A stretch of 64,000 bases of DNA. Origin: Capsulimonas corticalis (GTDB lineage Bacteria > Armatimonadota > Armatimonadia > Armatimonadales > Capsulimonadaceae). Below are positions 53,132 to 61,932 of the stretch, piece after piece. How positions within the stretch are numbered: position 1 is the first letter of the stretch; every line of letters starts with the position of its first letter. The stretch covers positions 3,162,001 to 3,226,000 of the forward strand of contig NZ_AP025739.1 in the NCBI RefSeq assembly GCF_003574315.2. Direction: 5' to 3'. Position numbers and translations under genes: made by a program. The notes below the pieces were generated by a model. It was given only the letters and a program-made list of their open reading frames with translations. It searched no databases and had not been told where the DNA came from.

Positions 53132-55099
53132 TTGCCGTCTGAACTGAAGCGCGAAGGCGCCATTCCCGTCCGCTGGCTTTATCCCATTTCTGTTGCGCTG
53201 CCATTGATCGTGCTGAACTGCGGCTGGATCGCAAACTCCGAAATGAAGACGGGTGTGACGGAGGTGACGATCTCATCGCTATTCATGGGCGTCACCTTTA
53301 TTCTCTTTGTCGTCACACTTCTCAACCTGCTGGTGCGTAAGTTTGCGGGCGCGGGGGCGGCCATGAACCAGCCGGAGATGATGGTGCTTTACACCATGCT
53401 CTCAATCTCCAGCGTCGTGGCGGGGATGGGGCACTACGGGTTCTTTCCGCCGTTTCTGGGAAATCTCTTTTACTACGATCGTCCCTCCAACGGCTGGCAC
53501 AGCTTTTGGCATTTGCTTCCCTGGTTTGTCGGGCCGCGCGATCCGGATATCCTGAAGGGCTTCTACGAAGGACACTCCAATTTCTTCCAGCCGCGAATCC
53601 TCGCCGCCTGGACGCCGCCGCTGCTCGTCTGGAGCGTGTTCTTTTTGATCTTGCTCTGGACGACGATGTGCATGGGCGCCATTGTCCGACGCCGCTGGAC
53701 CGAAGACGAGCATCTGCCGTTCCCTATCATTGCGCTGCCTTTGGAAATGACGCGCGAAGGCGCTCCCTTGTACCATAACAAGCTGCTCTGGGTCGGCTTC
53801 GCCATTCCCTTTCTGCTGCACTCGCTGAACTCACTCGCCAGTATTTTCCCGACGCTGCCGTCGCTGCCGATCAATACCGTCAAAGAGTTCGCGACGAACT
53901 TGCAATACCCTTTTACCGGCGTGGGATCGATCTCTTATGCGCTGCACCCAGTAGGAATCGGCATGGGGTATCTGGTCTCCACGGATGTCTCGTTCTCGAT
54001 GTGGTTCTTCTATCTGCTGCGCAAGGCGGCCGATGTCTGGGGAGTGACGGAGAACTGGCGGGACGCCTCCGCCGGCTGGTTCGCCGACTCGAACGGCCAG
54101 TTCCCCTACATCAACAGCCAGGGCTGGGGGTCGTGGCTGGCGCTCGGCGCCGCGACTCTGTGGGTGGGGCGCGGCTACTTTAAAGCGTATTTCGGCCGCG
54201 CGCTGCGCGGCGACCGGGAAGGCGTGGACCAGGGCGAGCCGATGAGCGCCCGTATGGCGGTGCTCGGATTGATCGTCGGCTTTCTCATGCTCTGCGCTTT
54301 TGTCTGGTCGCAGGGCGGCTCGTGGTGGCTTCCCGTTCTGTTCCTGACGCTTTACATCTTGCTGATGACGGCGCTCTCGCGCATTCGCGCCGAAGTGGCG
54401 GTGCTGTGCAGTGAGCTCGTCTGGGTGAACCCGCAAAGCATGATCACCACGGTCCTGGGCGCGGGCAACCTCTCCAAAGTTGACCTGGCGCACACGAGTA
54501 TGCTGTCCTGGTTCAATACGGACTACCGCGCCGCGCCGATGCCCCACGAACTCGAAGGCTTCGTCGGATTGAAGCGATCCGGCGGCGCGCTGCGCCCGCT
54601 CGTTCCCGTGATTCTGCTCGCCGCCGCCGTCGCGATGGTCAGCGCCCTGGTCTGGGACATGCAGATGTACTATGTGAACGGCGCCGCGACGGGAAGCGTC
54701 AACGCTTTTCATGTCAGCAAAGGCTCCGAGCCCTGGAATAACCTCCAGGGCTGGCTGCAGAACCCCAAGCCACCGGATACAGCGGCAATGGGAGGGATGG
54801 CGTTCGGGATTGCCACCACGCTTCTGCTCTCTCTGCTGCGCGCCCGGTTTGTCGGCTTCCCGCTGCACCCGGCGGCGTATGCGTTCAACATGACGTTTGC
54901 AAACGATTTCTTCTGGTGCGATATGTTCATCGCCTGGCTGGTGAAGGTTTGCCTGCTGCGCTACGGCGGCATGAAGATGTATCAGACGCTGCTGCCGCTC
55001 TTTTTGGGTTTGATCCTTGGAGATTTCGTCACGGGGTCGGTTTGGAGCATCATCGGGACCGTGCTGCATCTGAACCTCTTCCGAACATTCGCGACATAA
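53132..55099 (+). CDS. DUF6785-like multi-spanning membrane protein (second of tandem pair)
   Basis: The 655-residue protein parallels its upstream neighbour over the whole length and is 12 residues shorter, mainly at the N-terminus. TTG 53132 is taken as the start because GGAG lies nine bases upstream. Residues about 437-520 are encoded by DNA identical to the first copy (54440-54692 against 52393-52645), while flanking segments differ at many third positions. This patchy identity suggests gene conversion. The function is unknown, presumably transport. Confidence 0.75.
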   Translation: MPSELKREGAIPVRWLYPISVALPLIVLNCGWIANSEMKTGVTEVTISSLFMGVTFILFVVTLLNLLVRKFAGAGAAMNQPEMMVLYTMLSISSVVAGMGHYGFFPPFLGNLFYYDRPSNGWHSFWHLLPWFVGPRDPDILKGFYEGHSNFFQPRILAAWTPPLLVWSVFFLILLWTTMCMGAIVRRRWTEDEHLPFPIIALPLEMTREGAPLYHNKLLWVGFAIPFLLHSLNSLASIFPTLPSLPINTVKEFATNLQYPFTGVGSISYALHPVGIGMGYLVSTDVSFSMWFFYLLRKAADVWGVTENWRDASAGWFADSNGQFPYINSQGWGSWLALGAATLWVGRGYFKAYFGRALRGDREGVDQGEPMSARMAVLGLIVGFLMLCAFVWSQGGSWWLPVLFLTLYILLMTALSRIRAEVAVLCSELVWVNPQSMITTVLGAGNLSKVDLAHTSMLSWFNTDYRAAPMPHELEGFVGLKRSGGALRPLVPVILLAAAVAMVSALVWDMQMYYVNGAATGSVNAFHVSKGSEPWNNLQGWLQNPKPPDTAAMGGMAFGIATTLLLSLLRARFVGFPLHPAAYAFNMTFANDFFWCDMFIAWLVKVCLLRYGGMKMYQTLLPLFLGLILGDFVTGSVWSIIGTVLHLNLFRTFAT

Positions 55100-55208
55100 T
55101 CGACCGTCGATGCAACTTTCTCGGCGACTCTGTGTCAAACTTCACGAGTGCGCTGATTTGGCGCAATCCACACGGCGTCTGAAAGCTTGAATTCGGAGGA
55201 AGATTATC

Positions 55209-55523
55209 GTGAAGCTATTTGGTTCCGTGACTCGGTCGGCGGCGGGATGTGTCGCCGCCGTCGCCCTGGCGGCGACGCTGACTGCCGGCTGCGCCCCGCA
55301 CCATGTCTATTACGGCGGCGGATATAACCCTCCGCCGGTCGTCGTCGTCCATCACGGTTATGGATATGGCGCCCCGCCCCCCATCGTCGTCCATCACTAC
55401 GGCGGTTACGGCGGCGGCGGATACGGATACGGCGGCCAGACCGTCGTCCACGTCCACCACTACGGCGGCGGTTACGGCGGCTACGGCTCGCGCCGGCCGA
55501 TTGTCGTGCACCATTACCATTGA
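55209..55523 (+). CDS. Gly/Tyr/His-rich small lipoprotein
   Basis: The 104-residue product has a lipoprotein-type signal (AALAATLTAGC-like, VALAATLTAGCAPH; lipid Cys at about 28). The mature part is low-complexity, made of Gly-Tyr runs and repeated VVHH and VHHY motifs with about 14 histidines. It would sit in an envelope membrane and might bind metal ions. GGAGG lies ten bases before GTG 55209. No family is recognised; the low complexity makes homology searches weak. Confidence 0.7.
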   Translation: MKLFGSVTRSAAGCVAAVALAATLTAGCAPHHVYYGGGYNPPPVVVVHHGYGYGAPPPIVVHHYGGYGGGGYGYGGQTVVHVHHYGGGYGGYGSRRPIVVHHYH

Positions 55524-55587
55524 TCGGTCCGCCTGCGAAACTTAACGATATATAAAGTACAATACCTCTGGGCGTTTCTGGTCTGCC

Positions 55588-57693
55588 ATGACGCCACTTC
55601 GCCCAGAGGACTCGTTACTTTTGCCGCAACCCACCATCACTCTCCCCATTCCTGAGACTGTTCCCACAGGTTTCATGATCTTCTGTCGATTTACCAGCGC
55701 TCCTCCCACGGACGCGGACGTGTCACAAATGGCGCGAATGTGGGCGCTGGAGAACGCCGATCCGCCATTGCGAGAGATGATCGGCGCTTTTATTGACCCA
55801 ACGTTGATGGTGATCCATGTCGCGGAGACGAGCCAGGTCCCGATAGAGATTCTGCGCGCCTGCGCCCCGTCGCTTGCGGAAGACCAGCGCGGCGAGATCG
55901 ACTCCGCAACTCATTTCATTACGGTGCGTGCGAGCGACCATCTGCCGGGGCCGCGTTTGGGGCTGTGGGCAGCAGTCGCGGCGACGATGGCGTGCGCGGA
56001 GCGCTACGGAGCGCGAGTCGTGCTGGACGCCGACACCTGCGCCGCCTTTCCGCTCAAAAATCCATTCCGCGAGCTTCACATGCAGATGACGCCGCGTGTG
56101 GCGAGCTTTGTCGTTTGTCCCTACTCAATGAGTGACAGCGGCGCTGCGACCATGACGACACGAGGCATGGCGCGTTTCGGTCTGCCGGATTTGCTGCTCG
56201 GCGACATTCCTCCGATCGACATGCAGGCGCTCGCGATGACTGTGGTTGGCCTCTGTCAGGTCCTAGTCACTATGGTTGGCGATGTACATCGCGGCGATGA
56301 CAGCCCGGCGCCTTTCATCCCCTCCATCCTTGAAACCGTTGTGACGGCGTCTTATTTGAAGATGTCTCGTTCCCGCGAAATGGATACGCCGCCGGCCAAC
56401 AAGAACGCCGAGGCTCGAGTGCGACTGGAGCACCGGCCGCGCCCTGGATACCCATTGGAACGATACTTCACGCTGCTGCCGCCGGAAGGCTACTCCGGTG
56501 AATATGGCGCATGGCTGCATTCCCTCGTCAGCACATTCTTTCAGATCGAAGACACGATGCACGAGGTCTTCCACGGCGACGGCATGGAGCAGGCGCACCG
56601 GCGGGCCATCGCGGAACTGCCCGCCGTAAAGCAGCGCTATCTGAGCGGCGCCCTCGGTCCGTGGCGGTTCGGCGTAAAATACGGCTTTCCCGTTGGTGAT
56701 CCCCGTGACGACAATCATGAATACATGTGGGTTTTTGTCCGCGAGTGGGTGGGGGGCCGCATCGCCGGGGAACTCGTGAATACCCCTCAGATGCGCACCG
56801 ATCTCCGAGCAGGGCAGCGGATCGACCTGACCGAGACCGACGTCTTCGACTGGATTATCGTCGGGCCGAACGGGCCACAGGAAGGCGGATACACGGATCG
56901 TGACTTTACCTCATCCTCTGCTACGCTTGACGCGAGTTCCGCAGTAACAAAGTCTGAGTCTTCGGATGAGTGTCCCTCTTATGTCCTGCGACGTTCCGAT
57001 CCGGAATTTCGTGCGCGAGTAGAGGCGACTGGCCGTGCGGAAGTGCGGAATGAATACGAACAATTTCTGCTGAAAACCGCTGGATTACCTTATCGGTGTT
57101 TCGTCAAAACGGCGCCCTGGCTTGTCGGCGGCGCAGTGATTTGGAAGTGGTCAGCTATCGCGGGAATGGCGGCGCTGATTATTGGAGTATGGCAAGGCTG
57201 GCGGGCGGTACAGATACTGCGTGGGCATAATCGGCTAAAACATAGTTACCAGGAAGTTTCGGAATTTGGCGAATATAACATCGCCATGCCATTTGTATTC
57301 GAATCGAGTATTAATCCTGACACTGGAGTAATCAATTTTCCTAGCGTGTTCATGCTTTTTCAAAACGATGATTCCGATCCGACGATCATTCATGACCAAA
57401 TTGCGGAATGTCTTTCGAAGCCTATGCAAAACTTGAGTTCCGATGCGTTAGAAATTTCGACATTATCTCGGAGAATAAGGCAGAAACGCGCCATGATAGG
57501 CCGTCGCACACGCATCCCAGACGCATGGGTAGGCGGAAAGACGGTATATGTGGTCGACATGACCACAACCACTGCTTTCGTTGAGAGTGAAGCCTTCCCA
57601 CATTTGTACGTTCCGTGCCTTTCGACACCAGGAGATAAGGGCGCCGTGGCGACGATATCCAAGAATGTGGTCGTCAAAGCGCTGGAGACATGA
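55588..57693 (+). CDS. DUF2314-containing protein with C-terminal membrane segment
   Basis: The 701-residue protein has an N-terminal domain of about 260 residues (AAVAATMACAERYGARVVLD) that I do not place with certainty; it may be DUF4261-like. Residues about 340-440 match DUF2314: EYMWVFVREWVGGRIAGELV, LRAGQRIDLTETDVFDWIIV and GGYTDRDF. A hydrophobic segment lies at about 511-535 (GGAVIWKWSAIAGMAALIIG), and the last 160 residues are unknown. DNA beyond about 56,940 is clearly more AT-rich than the first part, so the C-terminus may have been acquired separately. It converges on the DUF4132 gene. Confidence 0.7.
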   Translation: MTPLRPEDSLLLPQPTITLPIPETVPTGFMIFCRFTSAPPTDADVSQMARMWALENADPPLREMIGAFIDPTLMVIHVAETSQVPIEILRACAPSLAEDQRGEIDSATHFITVRASDHLPGPRLGLWAAVAATMACAERYGARVVLDADTCAAFPLKNPFRELHMQMTPRVASFVVCPYSMSDSGAATMTTRGMARFGLPDLLLGDIPPIDMQALAMTVVGLCQVLVTMVGDVHRGDDSPAPFIPSILETVVTASYLKMSRSREMDTPPANKNAEARVRLEHRPRPGYPLERYFTLLPPEGYSGEYGAWLHSLVSTFFQIEDTMHEVFHGDGMEQAHRRAIAELPAVKQRYLSGALGPWRFGVKYGFPVGDPRDDNHEYMWVFVREWVGGRIAGELVNTPQMRTDLRAGQRIDLTETDVFDWIIVGPNGPQEGGYTDRDFTSSSATLDASSAVTKSESSDECPSYVLRRSDPEFRARVEATGRAEVRNEYEQFLLKTAGLPYRCFVKTAPWLVGGAVIWKWSAIAGMAALIIGVWQGWRAVQILRGHNRLKHSYQEVSEFGEYNIAMPFVFESSINPDTGVINFPSVFMLFQNDDSDPTIIHDQIAECLSKPMQNLSSDALEISTLSRRIRQKRAMIGRRTRIPDAWVGGKTVYVVDMTTTTAFVESEAFPHLYVPCLSTPGDKGAVATISKNVVVKALET

Positions 57694-57723
57694 ACTGCGG
57701 GACGGCGCTTCATCCCGCAGTTC
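57692..57723. terminator. Bidirectional hairpin between convergent genes
   Basis: GAACTGCGGGA (57692-57702) pairs with TCCCGCAGTTC (57713-57723) over a 10-base loop between the stops at 57693 and 57733. It lacks a long T-run, so it may act only as a weak terminator or RNA end-protection stem. Confidence 0.6.
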
Positions 57724-57732
57724 CCTTGAGGA

Positions 57733-60303
57733 TCAGGAAATCTGCCGGGTGATCGTCGGGTCGGTGATCTTGGCGTCGTCGGCGAGCAGGAAGGCTTTGC
57801 TCAGGATGATCGAGAGCATTTGATCGCCTTCGAAGGGCAGGAAGAGACCCTGCGTGGCTTCGGGGGCGCCGGCGCCGCGACCGGGGACGATGCAGAGGTA
57901 CTGGTCGTTGGGCTCCATGAGGATGTTGCCGCTGCCGAGGTGGATCTTGTACGCGCGCAACGCGCCCTGGACGGTCAGGAATTTGCCGTCCAGCGTGCAT
58001 TTGCCGGCGATCTTGAGACGCGGCAGGAGGCGGGCGAGGATTTCCTTGCGCGTGGCGGCTGTCGCGCCCAGGTCGCCGAAGGCGTAGTCCTGCCAGTAGT
58101 TGCGGAAGCGGCCTCCGGGGCCGCCGTCGGCCCAGGCGGGATCGTTGCCGAGGCTGGACACGCCGACGAACAGATCGACATCGCGCATCACTTCGGACAG
58201 CACATGGGTCGGGATCTGATCGAGGGGCAGCGCTTCCAGCGGGGCGGCGGCCCGCCAGCCCATTCCGTAGCCTCCGCCTCCGGCGTGCGCCAGATTGTCC
58301 GGCGCGGCGAGGTGGTAGAAACGCACTTGATCGGTGACGAGCCGCAGGTAGGTTCCCGTCTCGTTGGTGTCCACGCCGTAATCATCGCCGATGCCCTCCA
58401 CCCAGAACTCGGCGCGCAGGTTGTGCTTGGGAATCTGCTTTGTCGCCGGCGGATAGCAGTCGTCCACCATCAGCCGGAGCGAGTTCTTCCAGCCGCGCAG
58501 CACGCACAGGGTGTTGAATTGATGCTGCTTGAGGACATGCGCGGCGAACCGATTGGAGTAGGTATTGGTCGCGCGCTCGGCGTCGGTGAGCAGATAGATC
58601 TCGCGATGGGCCTGCTTGAACGGCTGGACGATTCCGCGTTCGCTGAGAAGCTCGCGCCAGCGCAGCGCGTCCTGCGTTGGGCTCTCGATCGGGCTCCAGA
58701 GGCGAACGACCGTTTCGGCGGGAAGTTCCGGCAGCGGCTTCAAATCGATATCCGTGAGCGTGTCGCCGTCGATGGATGCGGGAACGCCGTCGAACGTCCA
58801 GATCAGTCGCCGGACCACGCCGCCGAGGACGGGGTGGGTGAGGCAACGCTCGCGCCATGCGGCGAGTGTCCAGGAGCGCTCATCGGTCAAAGCGCGGTCG
58901 AGGCGCGCCGCCTGCGCGCCGATCGCCTGACGGACTTCCTCCTCCGCGAGCTTCAGCGCCTTCACTTCGGCGGCGAACTCACGCTTGGCGCCGGCCGGAA
59001 CGGCCTTGCGTGGTTTGCCGTCCGCGCCGAACCACGCAAGCGTCGTGCGTCCCGTCGCGGCGTCCAGCGTGAGCGTCGCCGCGCCTTCCTCGCCGAATGC
59101 GTCATGGCGCACGCCCGATGCATCCAGCCCGCCGGTCGGAACGGAGATATCCTCCAGCTCATCGACGGTAAGGCCGGCCTTGGCGGCGGCGCTTTCGATG
59201 GAGCTAGCGATCAGCTTCAGAGCGTTCCGATCGCGCAGCCGTGTGCGCAGTCGTGTCAGCGCTGGCACGCCCAAACCCTCCGGCATCTGCCCCAATGCCC
59301 AGATCGCCGCATTCCCGGCGCGCGGCGCCCACGGCCCGCTGCCCGGAATACTGCGAAATCCCGCCTCCGCGAGATGCCCCAGCCCGCGCGCCGCTTCCCG
59401 GGAATCGCTCTCGGCCAGCATCCAGGCGCATCCTTTGAGCAGTGTGATATTCTTTTCGTCGCTTCGGAAAAACAATCCCTCTCCGAGCGTCGGCTGCGCC
59501 TGAAGAAGAAAGCCGTTCGGCCCCTCGGATTCCGCTTGGATGTCTGTGGGCGATTGAGGGACGAGCCGCGCGGGCGGCGTCGGTCCCGCCAGGTTCAGCC
59601 AGGCGATGATTTCCATACGCGCATCTTCGGCGCCCAGCGGCTTTAACGCCTTTTCCAGCTCCGCGAGCCATTTGGCTGTAGGTTTGGACCCGGTCGCGGT
59701 AAGGGCGTGCGAAAACAGCGCGGACCATGCCTGCGACTTGTCGTCCTCCAATAGCGCCAGCGTCCGGGCGGCGTCCGCCCACGCTTCTCCGGGGTCGGGC
59801 AGCGTCGCGCCGCTGATCCCCAAGATCTTCCCAACCTGGGATTTGATCTTTGCCGCCTCCATGTTGTTGTTCACAAGCGACTGATGCAGATCGGTGAGCG
59901 TTTCTTTCAGCGCATCGTTCAAGGGCTCGCTCTTCATAAAACGCTCGACGCTGCGCAGAATCGGGGCGAGATTTCCCGTTTGGACCGCTTGAAGTCCCGT
60001 TCCCGCAGCGCGGAGCAGCTGCACAAGGTCCTCCGCCGTGTACGGTAAACTGCGCGATAGCATCTGAGTCAGAAACCGGGAGAGCCGTACGGTGTCGTGA
60101 AATTCCTTGGTGTAATCACGGCCACGGAGCATCAGAATATGAACGCAGGGGATTTGCGCCTTCGGGGCGAGACTGAGGATCTCTCGTCCGGCGTCGCTGT
60201 CGTTTGGCTTTACGTCCCAAAAGTTGACGGGCGATGTTTGTCTGAGGTGTGCGTCAATCAGCCGTTCGGCGCGAAGGACATCATCGTGGGGCATGGTGGT
60301 CAT
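57733..60303 (-). CDS. DUF4132-domain protein
   Basis: The 856-residue soluble protein has the DUF4132 pattern of MolR/WGR-linked proteins: GLTVDELEDISVPTGGLDAS and SWTLAAWRERCLTHPVLGGV, then VVRRLIWTFDG (about 375-520). The first 350 residues are helical, HEAT-like, and the C-terminal half (YSNRFAAHVLKQHQFNTLCV onward) is the usual extension. No WGR or catalytic domain is apparent. TAAGGAG is nine bases before ATG 60303. Its biochemical role is unknown in this family. A DUF2314 protein is encoded convergently. Confidence 0.8.
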   Translation of the reverse strand: MTTMPHDDVLRAERLIDAHLRQTSPVNFWDVKPNDSDAGREILSLAPKAQIPCVHILMLRGRDYTKEFHDTVRLSRFLTQMLSRSLPYTAEDLVQLLRAAGTGLQAVQTGNLAPILRSVERFMKSEPLNDALKETLTDLHQSLVNNNMEAAKIKSQVGKILGISGATLPDPGEAWADAARTLALLEDDKSQAWSALFSHALTATGSKPTAKWLAELEKALKPLGAEDARMEIIAWLNLAGPTPPARLVPQSPTDIQAESEGPNGFLLQAQPTLGEGLFFRSDEKNITLLKGCAWMLAESDSREAARGLGHLAEAGFRSIPGSGPWAPRAGNAAIWALGQMPEGLGVPALTRLRTRLRDRNALKLIASSIESAAAKAGLTVDELEDISVPTGGLDASGVRHDAFGEEGAATLTLDAATGRTTLAWFGADGKPRKAVPAGAKREFAAEVKALKLAEEEVRQAIGAQAARLDRALTDERSWTLAAWRERCLTHPVLGGVVRRLIWTFDGVPASIDGDTLTDIDLKPLPELPAETVVRLWSPIESPTQDALRWRELLSERGIVQPFKQAHREIYLLTDAERATNTYSNRFAAHVLKQHQFNTLCVLRGWKNSLRLMVDDCYPPATKQIPKHNLRAEFWVEGIGDDYGVDTNETGTYLRLVTDQVRFYHLAAPDNLAHAGGGGYGMGWRAAAPLEALPLDQIPTHVLSEVMRDVDLFVGVSSLGNDPAWADGGPGGRFRNYWQDYAFGDLGATAATRKEILARLLPRLKIAGKCTLDGKFLTVQGALRAYKIHLGSGNILMEPNDQYLCIVPGRGAGAPEATQGLFLPFEGDQMLSIILSKAFLLADDAKITDPTITRQIS

Positions 60304-60371
60304 TGTGCAATACTCCTTAAACCTGGGCAATTCTCAGTTACGGGTTCAGTTTACCAGACGACCACTCAAGT

Positions 60372-60500
60372 AACAATCCATGACGCCGTTTCGGCCTTGC
60401 CGCGTTTTTGAAATTCTCATGTGGCGAGACTTGGGACGCCGTCGGCTTGGAACAATCCATGACGCTTTGCTGTTGGAATCATAACCATAGCGCGTTTTTG
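60372..60500. repeat. Partly duplicated leader ahead of the MFS gene
   Basis: AACAATCCATGACGC occurs at 60372-60386 and 60451-60465, and CGCGTTTTTG at 60401-60410 and 60491-60500. The two blocks have the same order, so the region looks like a diverged tandem duplication of about 80-90 bp. Confidence 0.5.
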
Positions 60501-60521
60501 CGCGGAAAGAACTTGTATACG

Positions 60522-61727
60522 ATGACCGTTTCCGGCGCGCATCCGTCCACGCTGCTGCTCGGCGCTCTTACGGCGATGACCGCGCTTTCGATCGATATGA
60601 GCCTGCCGGCGCTGCCCCAATTGCGCCACCTCTTTCATGCCGGCGCCGCCCAAGCGCAGCTGACGCTGACGCTTTTTCTGGTGGGATATGCCATTAGCCA
60701 AATCTTCTGTGGTCCGCTGTCCGACGCGCGCGGGCGCAAGCCCGTGCTGCTCTGGGGGATCCTGCTGTTTACGCTTGGCGGGATCGGCTGCGCGCTCAGC
60801 CCGTCGCTTCCCATATTGATCGCCTTTCGGTTTTTGCAGGGATTGGGAGCGGGCGTCGGCCCGGTGCTGTCGCGTGCGCTCGTCCGTGATACGTACGACC
60901 GCACGGAGGCGACGGTCGTGTTTTCACATATCACGCAGGTCATGATCGTCGCTCCGATCATCGCGCCCACCATTGGCGGCGCGCTGCTGACTCATGTCGG
61001 CTGGCCGGCGATCTTTGTGCTGCTGGCGATCGCCGGTGCGGCGCTCTGGTTTGCAGTCAAACGCGGCATTCAGGAGCCGGATCATGCGGGGCTGACCGTG
61101 CTGACGCCCGCGGAGCTGCTCGCGCGCTACAAACTCTTCCTCGGAAACCCTACATGCGTTGCGAACATGCTGATTTTTTGTTTCGCCTACGCCGGCCTCT
61201 TCGCCTATGTCGCGGGATCGCCGTTTGTGCTGATGGAAGTCTTTGGAATCCCCAAGGCGCAGTTCGGCGTGTACTTCGCCATCACCGCCGTCGCCTTGCT
61301 GTGCGGCGCGACGCTCAACAAGACGCTGGTGCGCCGGCAATATTCGCACGCGGCGCTGCTGCGCCTGGGCGTCGCCACTGTCACGGCGAGCGGGGCGCTG
61401 CTCTTTGCCGCCTCGTGGCTGCACTGGGGCGGCGTCGCCTGGGTGATCGTCCCGATGATGGGTTACTTGTTCGGCATCGGCGTGACATCCCCGCACGCCA
61501 TGGCGGCGGCGATGGAGCCATACCCGCAAATGGCGGGCGTCACCTCCTCCCTGATCGGCTCACTCCAAACCGCCGGCGGCGGCCTCGCCGGAGCTCTCGT
61601 CGCCGCGTTCTACACGCATACCACCCAGTCCCTCGGCGTGGTTGTCCTGACGGCCGTAGCCGGTATGCTGCTGTCCTTCGCTTGGACCGTGACACACGCG
61701 CGGAAGAGCATCGAGGCGGTGGCGTAG
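60522..61727 (+). CDS. Bcr/CflA-type MFS drug exporter
   Basis: The 401-residue protein has 12 hydrophobic segments and the signatures of the Bcr/CflA group: MTALSIDMSLPALPQL in TM1, GPLSDARGRKPVLLWG (motif A) after TM2, RFLQGLGAGVGPVLSRALVR (TM4) and GWPAIF. Members export drugs or small metabolites such as bicyclomycin and chloramphenicol in exchange for protons. ATG 60522 starts directly at the family boundary. It is followed by repeat B2. The substrate is unknown. Confidence 0.9.
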   Translation: MTVSGAHPSTLLLGALTAMTALSIDMSLPALPQLRHLFHAGAAQAQLTLTLFLVGYAISQIFCGPLSDARGRKPVLLWGILLFTLGGIGCALSPSLPILIAFRFLQGLGAGVGPVLSRALVRDTYDRTEATVVFSHITQVMIVAPIIAPTIGGALLTHVGWPAIFVLLAIAGAALWFAVKRGIQEPDHAGLTVLTPAELLARYKLFLGNPTCVANMLIFCFAYAGLFAYVAGSPFVLMEVFGIPKAQFGVYFAITAVALLCGATLNKTLVRRQYSHAALLRLGVATVTASGALLFAASWLHWGGVAWVIVPMMGYLFGIGVTSPHAMAAAMEPYPQMAGVTSSLIGSLQTAGGGLAGALVAAFYTHTTQSLGVVVLTAVAGMLLSFAWTVTHARKSIEAVA

Positions 61728-61733
61728 AGGGGA

Positions 61734-61887
61734 GGCCCTCACCCCCCGGCCCCCTCTCCCAATTCTGGGAGAGGGGGAGTCAGAGTTTTAGTGATAAGAT
61801 CTTTTGGATCAAAGATCCAAATCTTCATCTCTTACTCCTAACCCTCTCCCCGAATGAAGAGAGTTGGCGCAGGGCCGGGTGAGGGCC
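61734..61887. repeat. Palindromic repeat family B, copy 2
   Basis: The 154-bp element opens GGCCCTCACCCCCC with the hairpin CCCTCTCCCAATTCTGGGAG and closes GGGTGAGGGCC. Its right half is less regular than in copy 1 (CCCTCTCCCCGAATGAAGAG). The internal CAGAGTTTTA motif matches copy 1 on the other strand. It begins 6 bp after the MFS stop. Confidence 0.75.
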
Positions 61888-61932
61888 TTTCTCCTCTTTA
61901 TCAATACCTCCACCCCAATCGACAAAGTTACC

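Noticed and set aside
51766-55138. Long antisense frames opposite both tandem membrane-protein genes
   Set aside because: They resemble each other only because the plus-strand genes are paralogous; the products are charged, repeat-like and lack initiation signals.
57820-59646. A 608-codon open frame antisense to the DUF4132 gene
   Set aside because: The minus strand encodes a recognisable DUF4132 protein; the antisense product has no domain.
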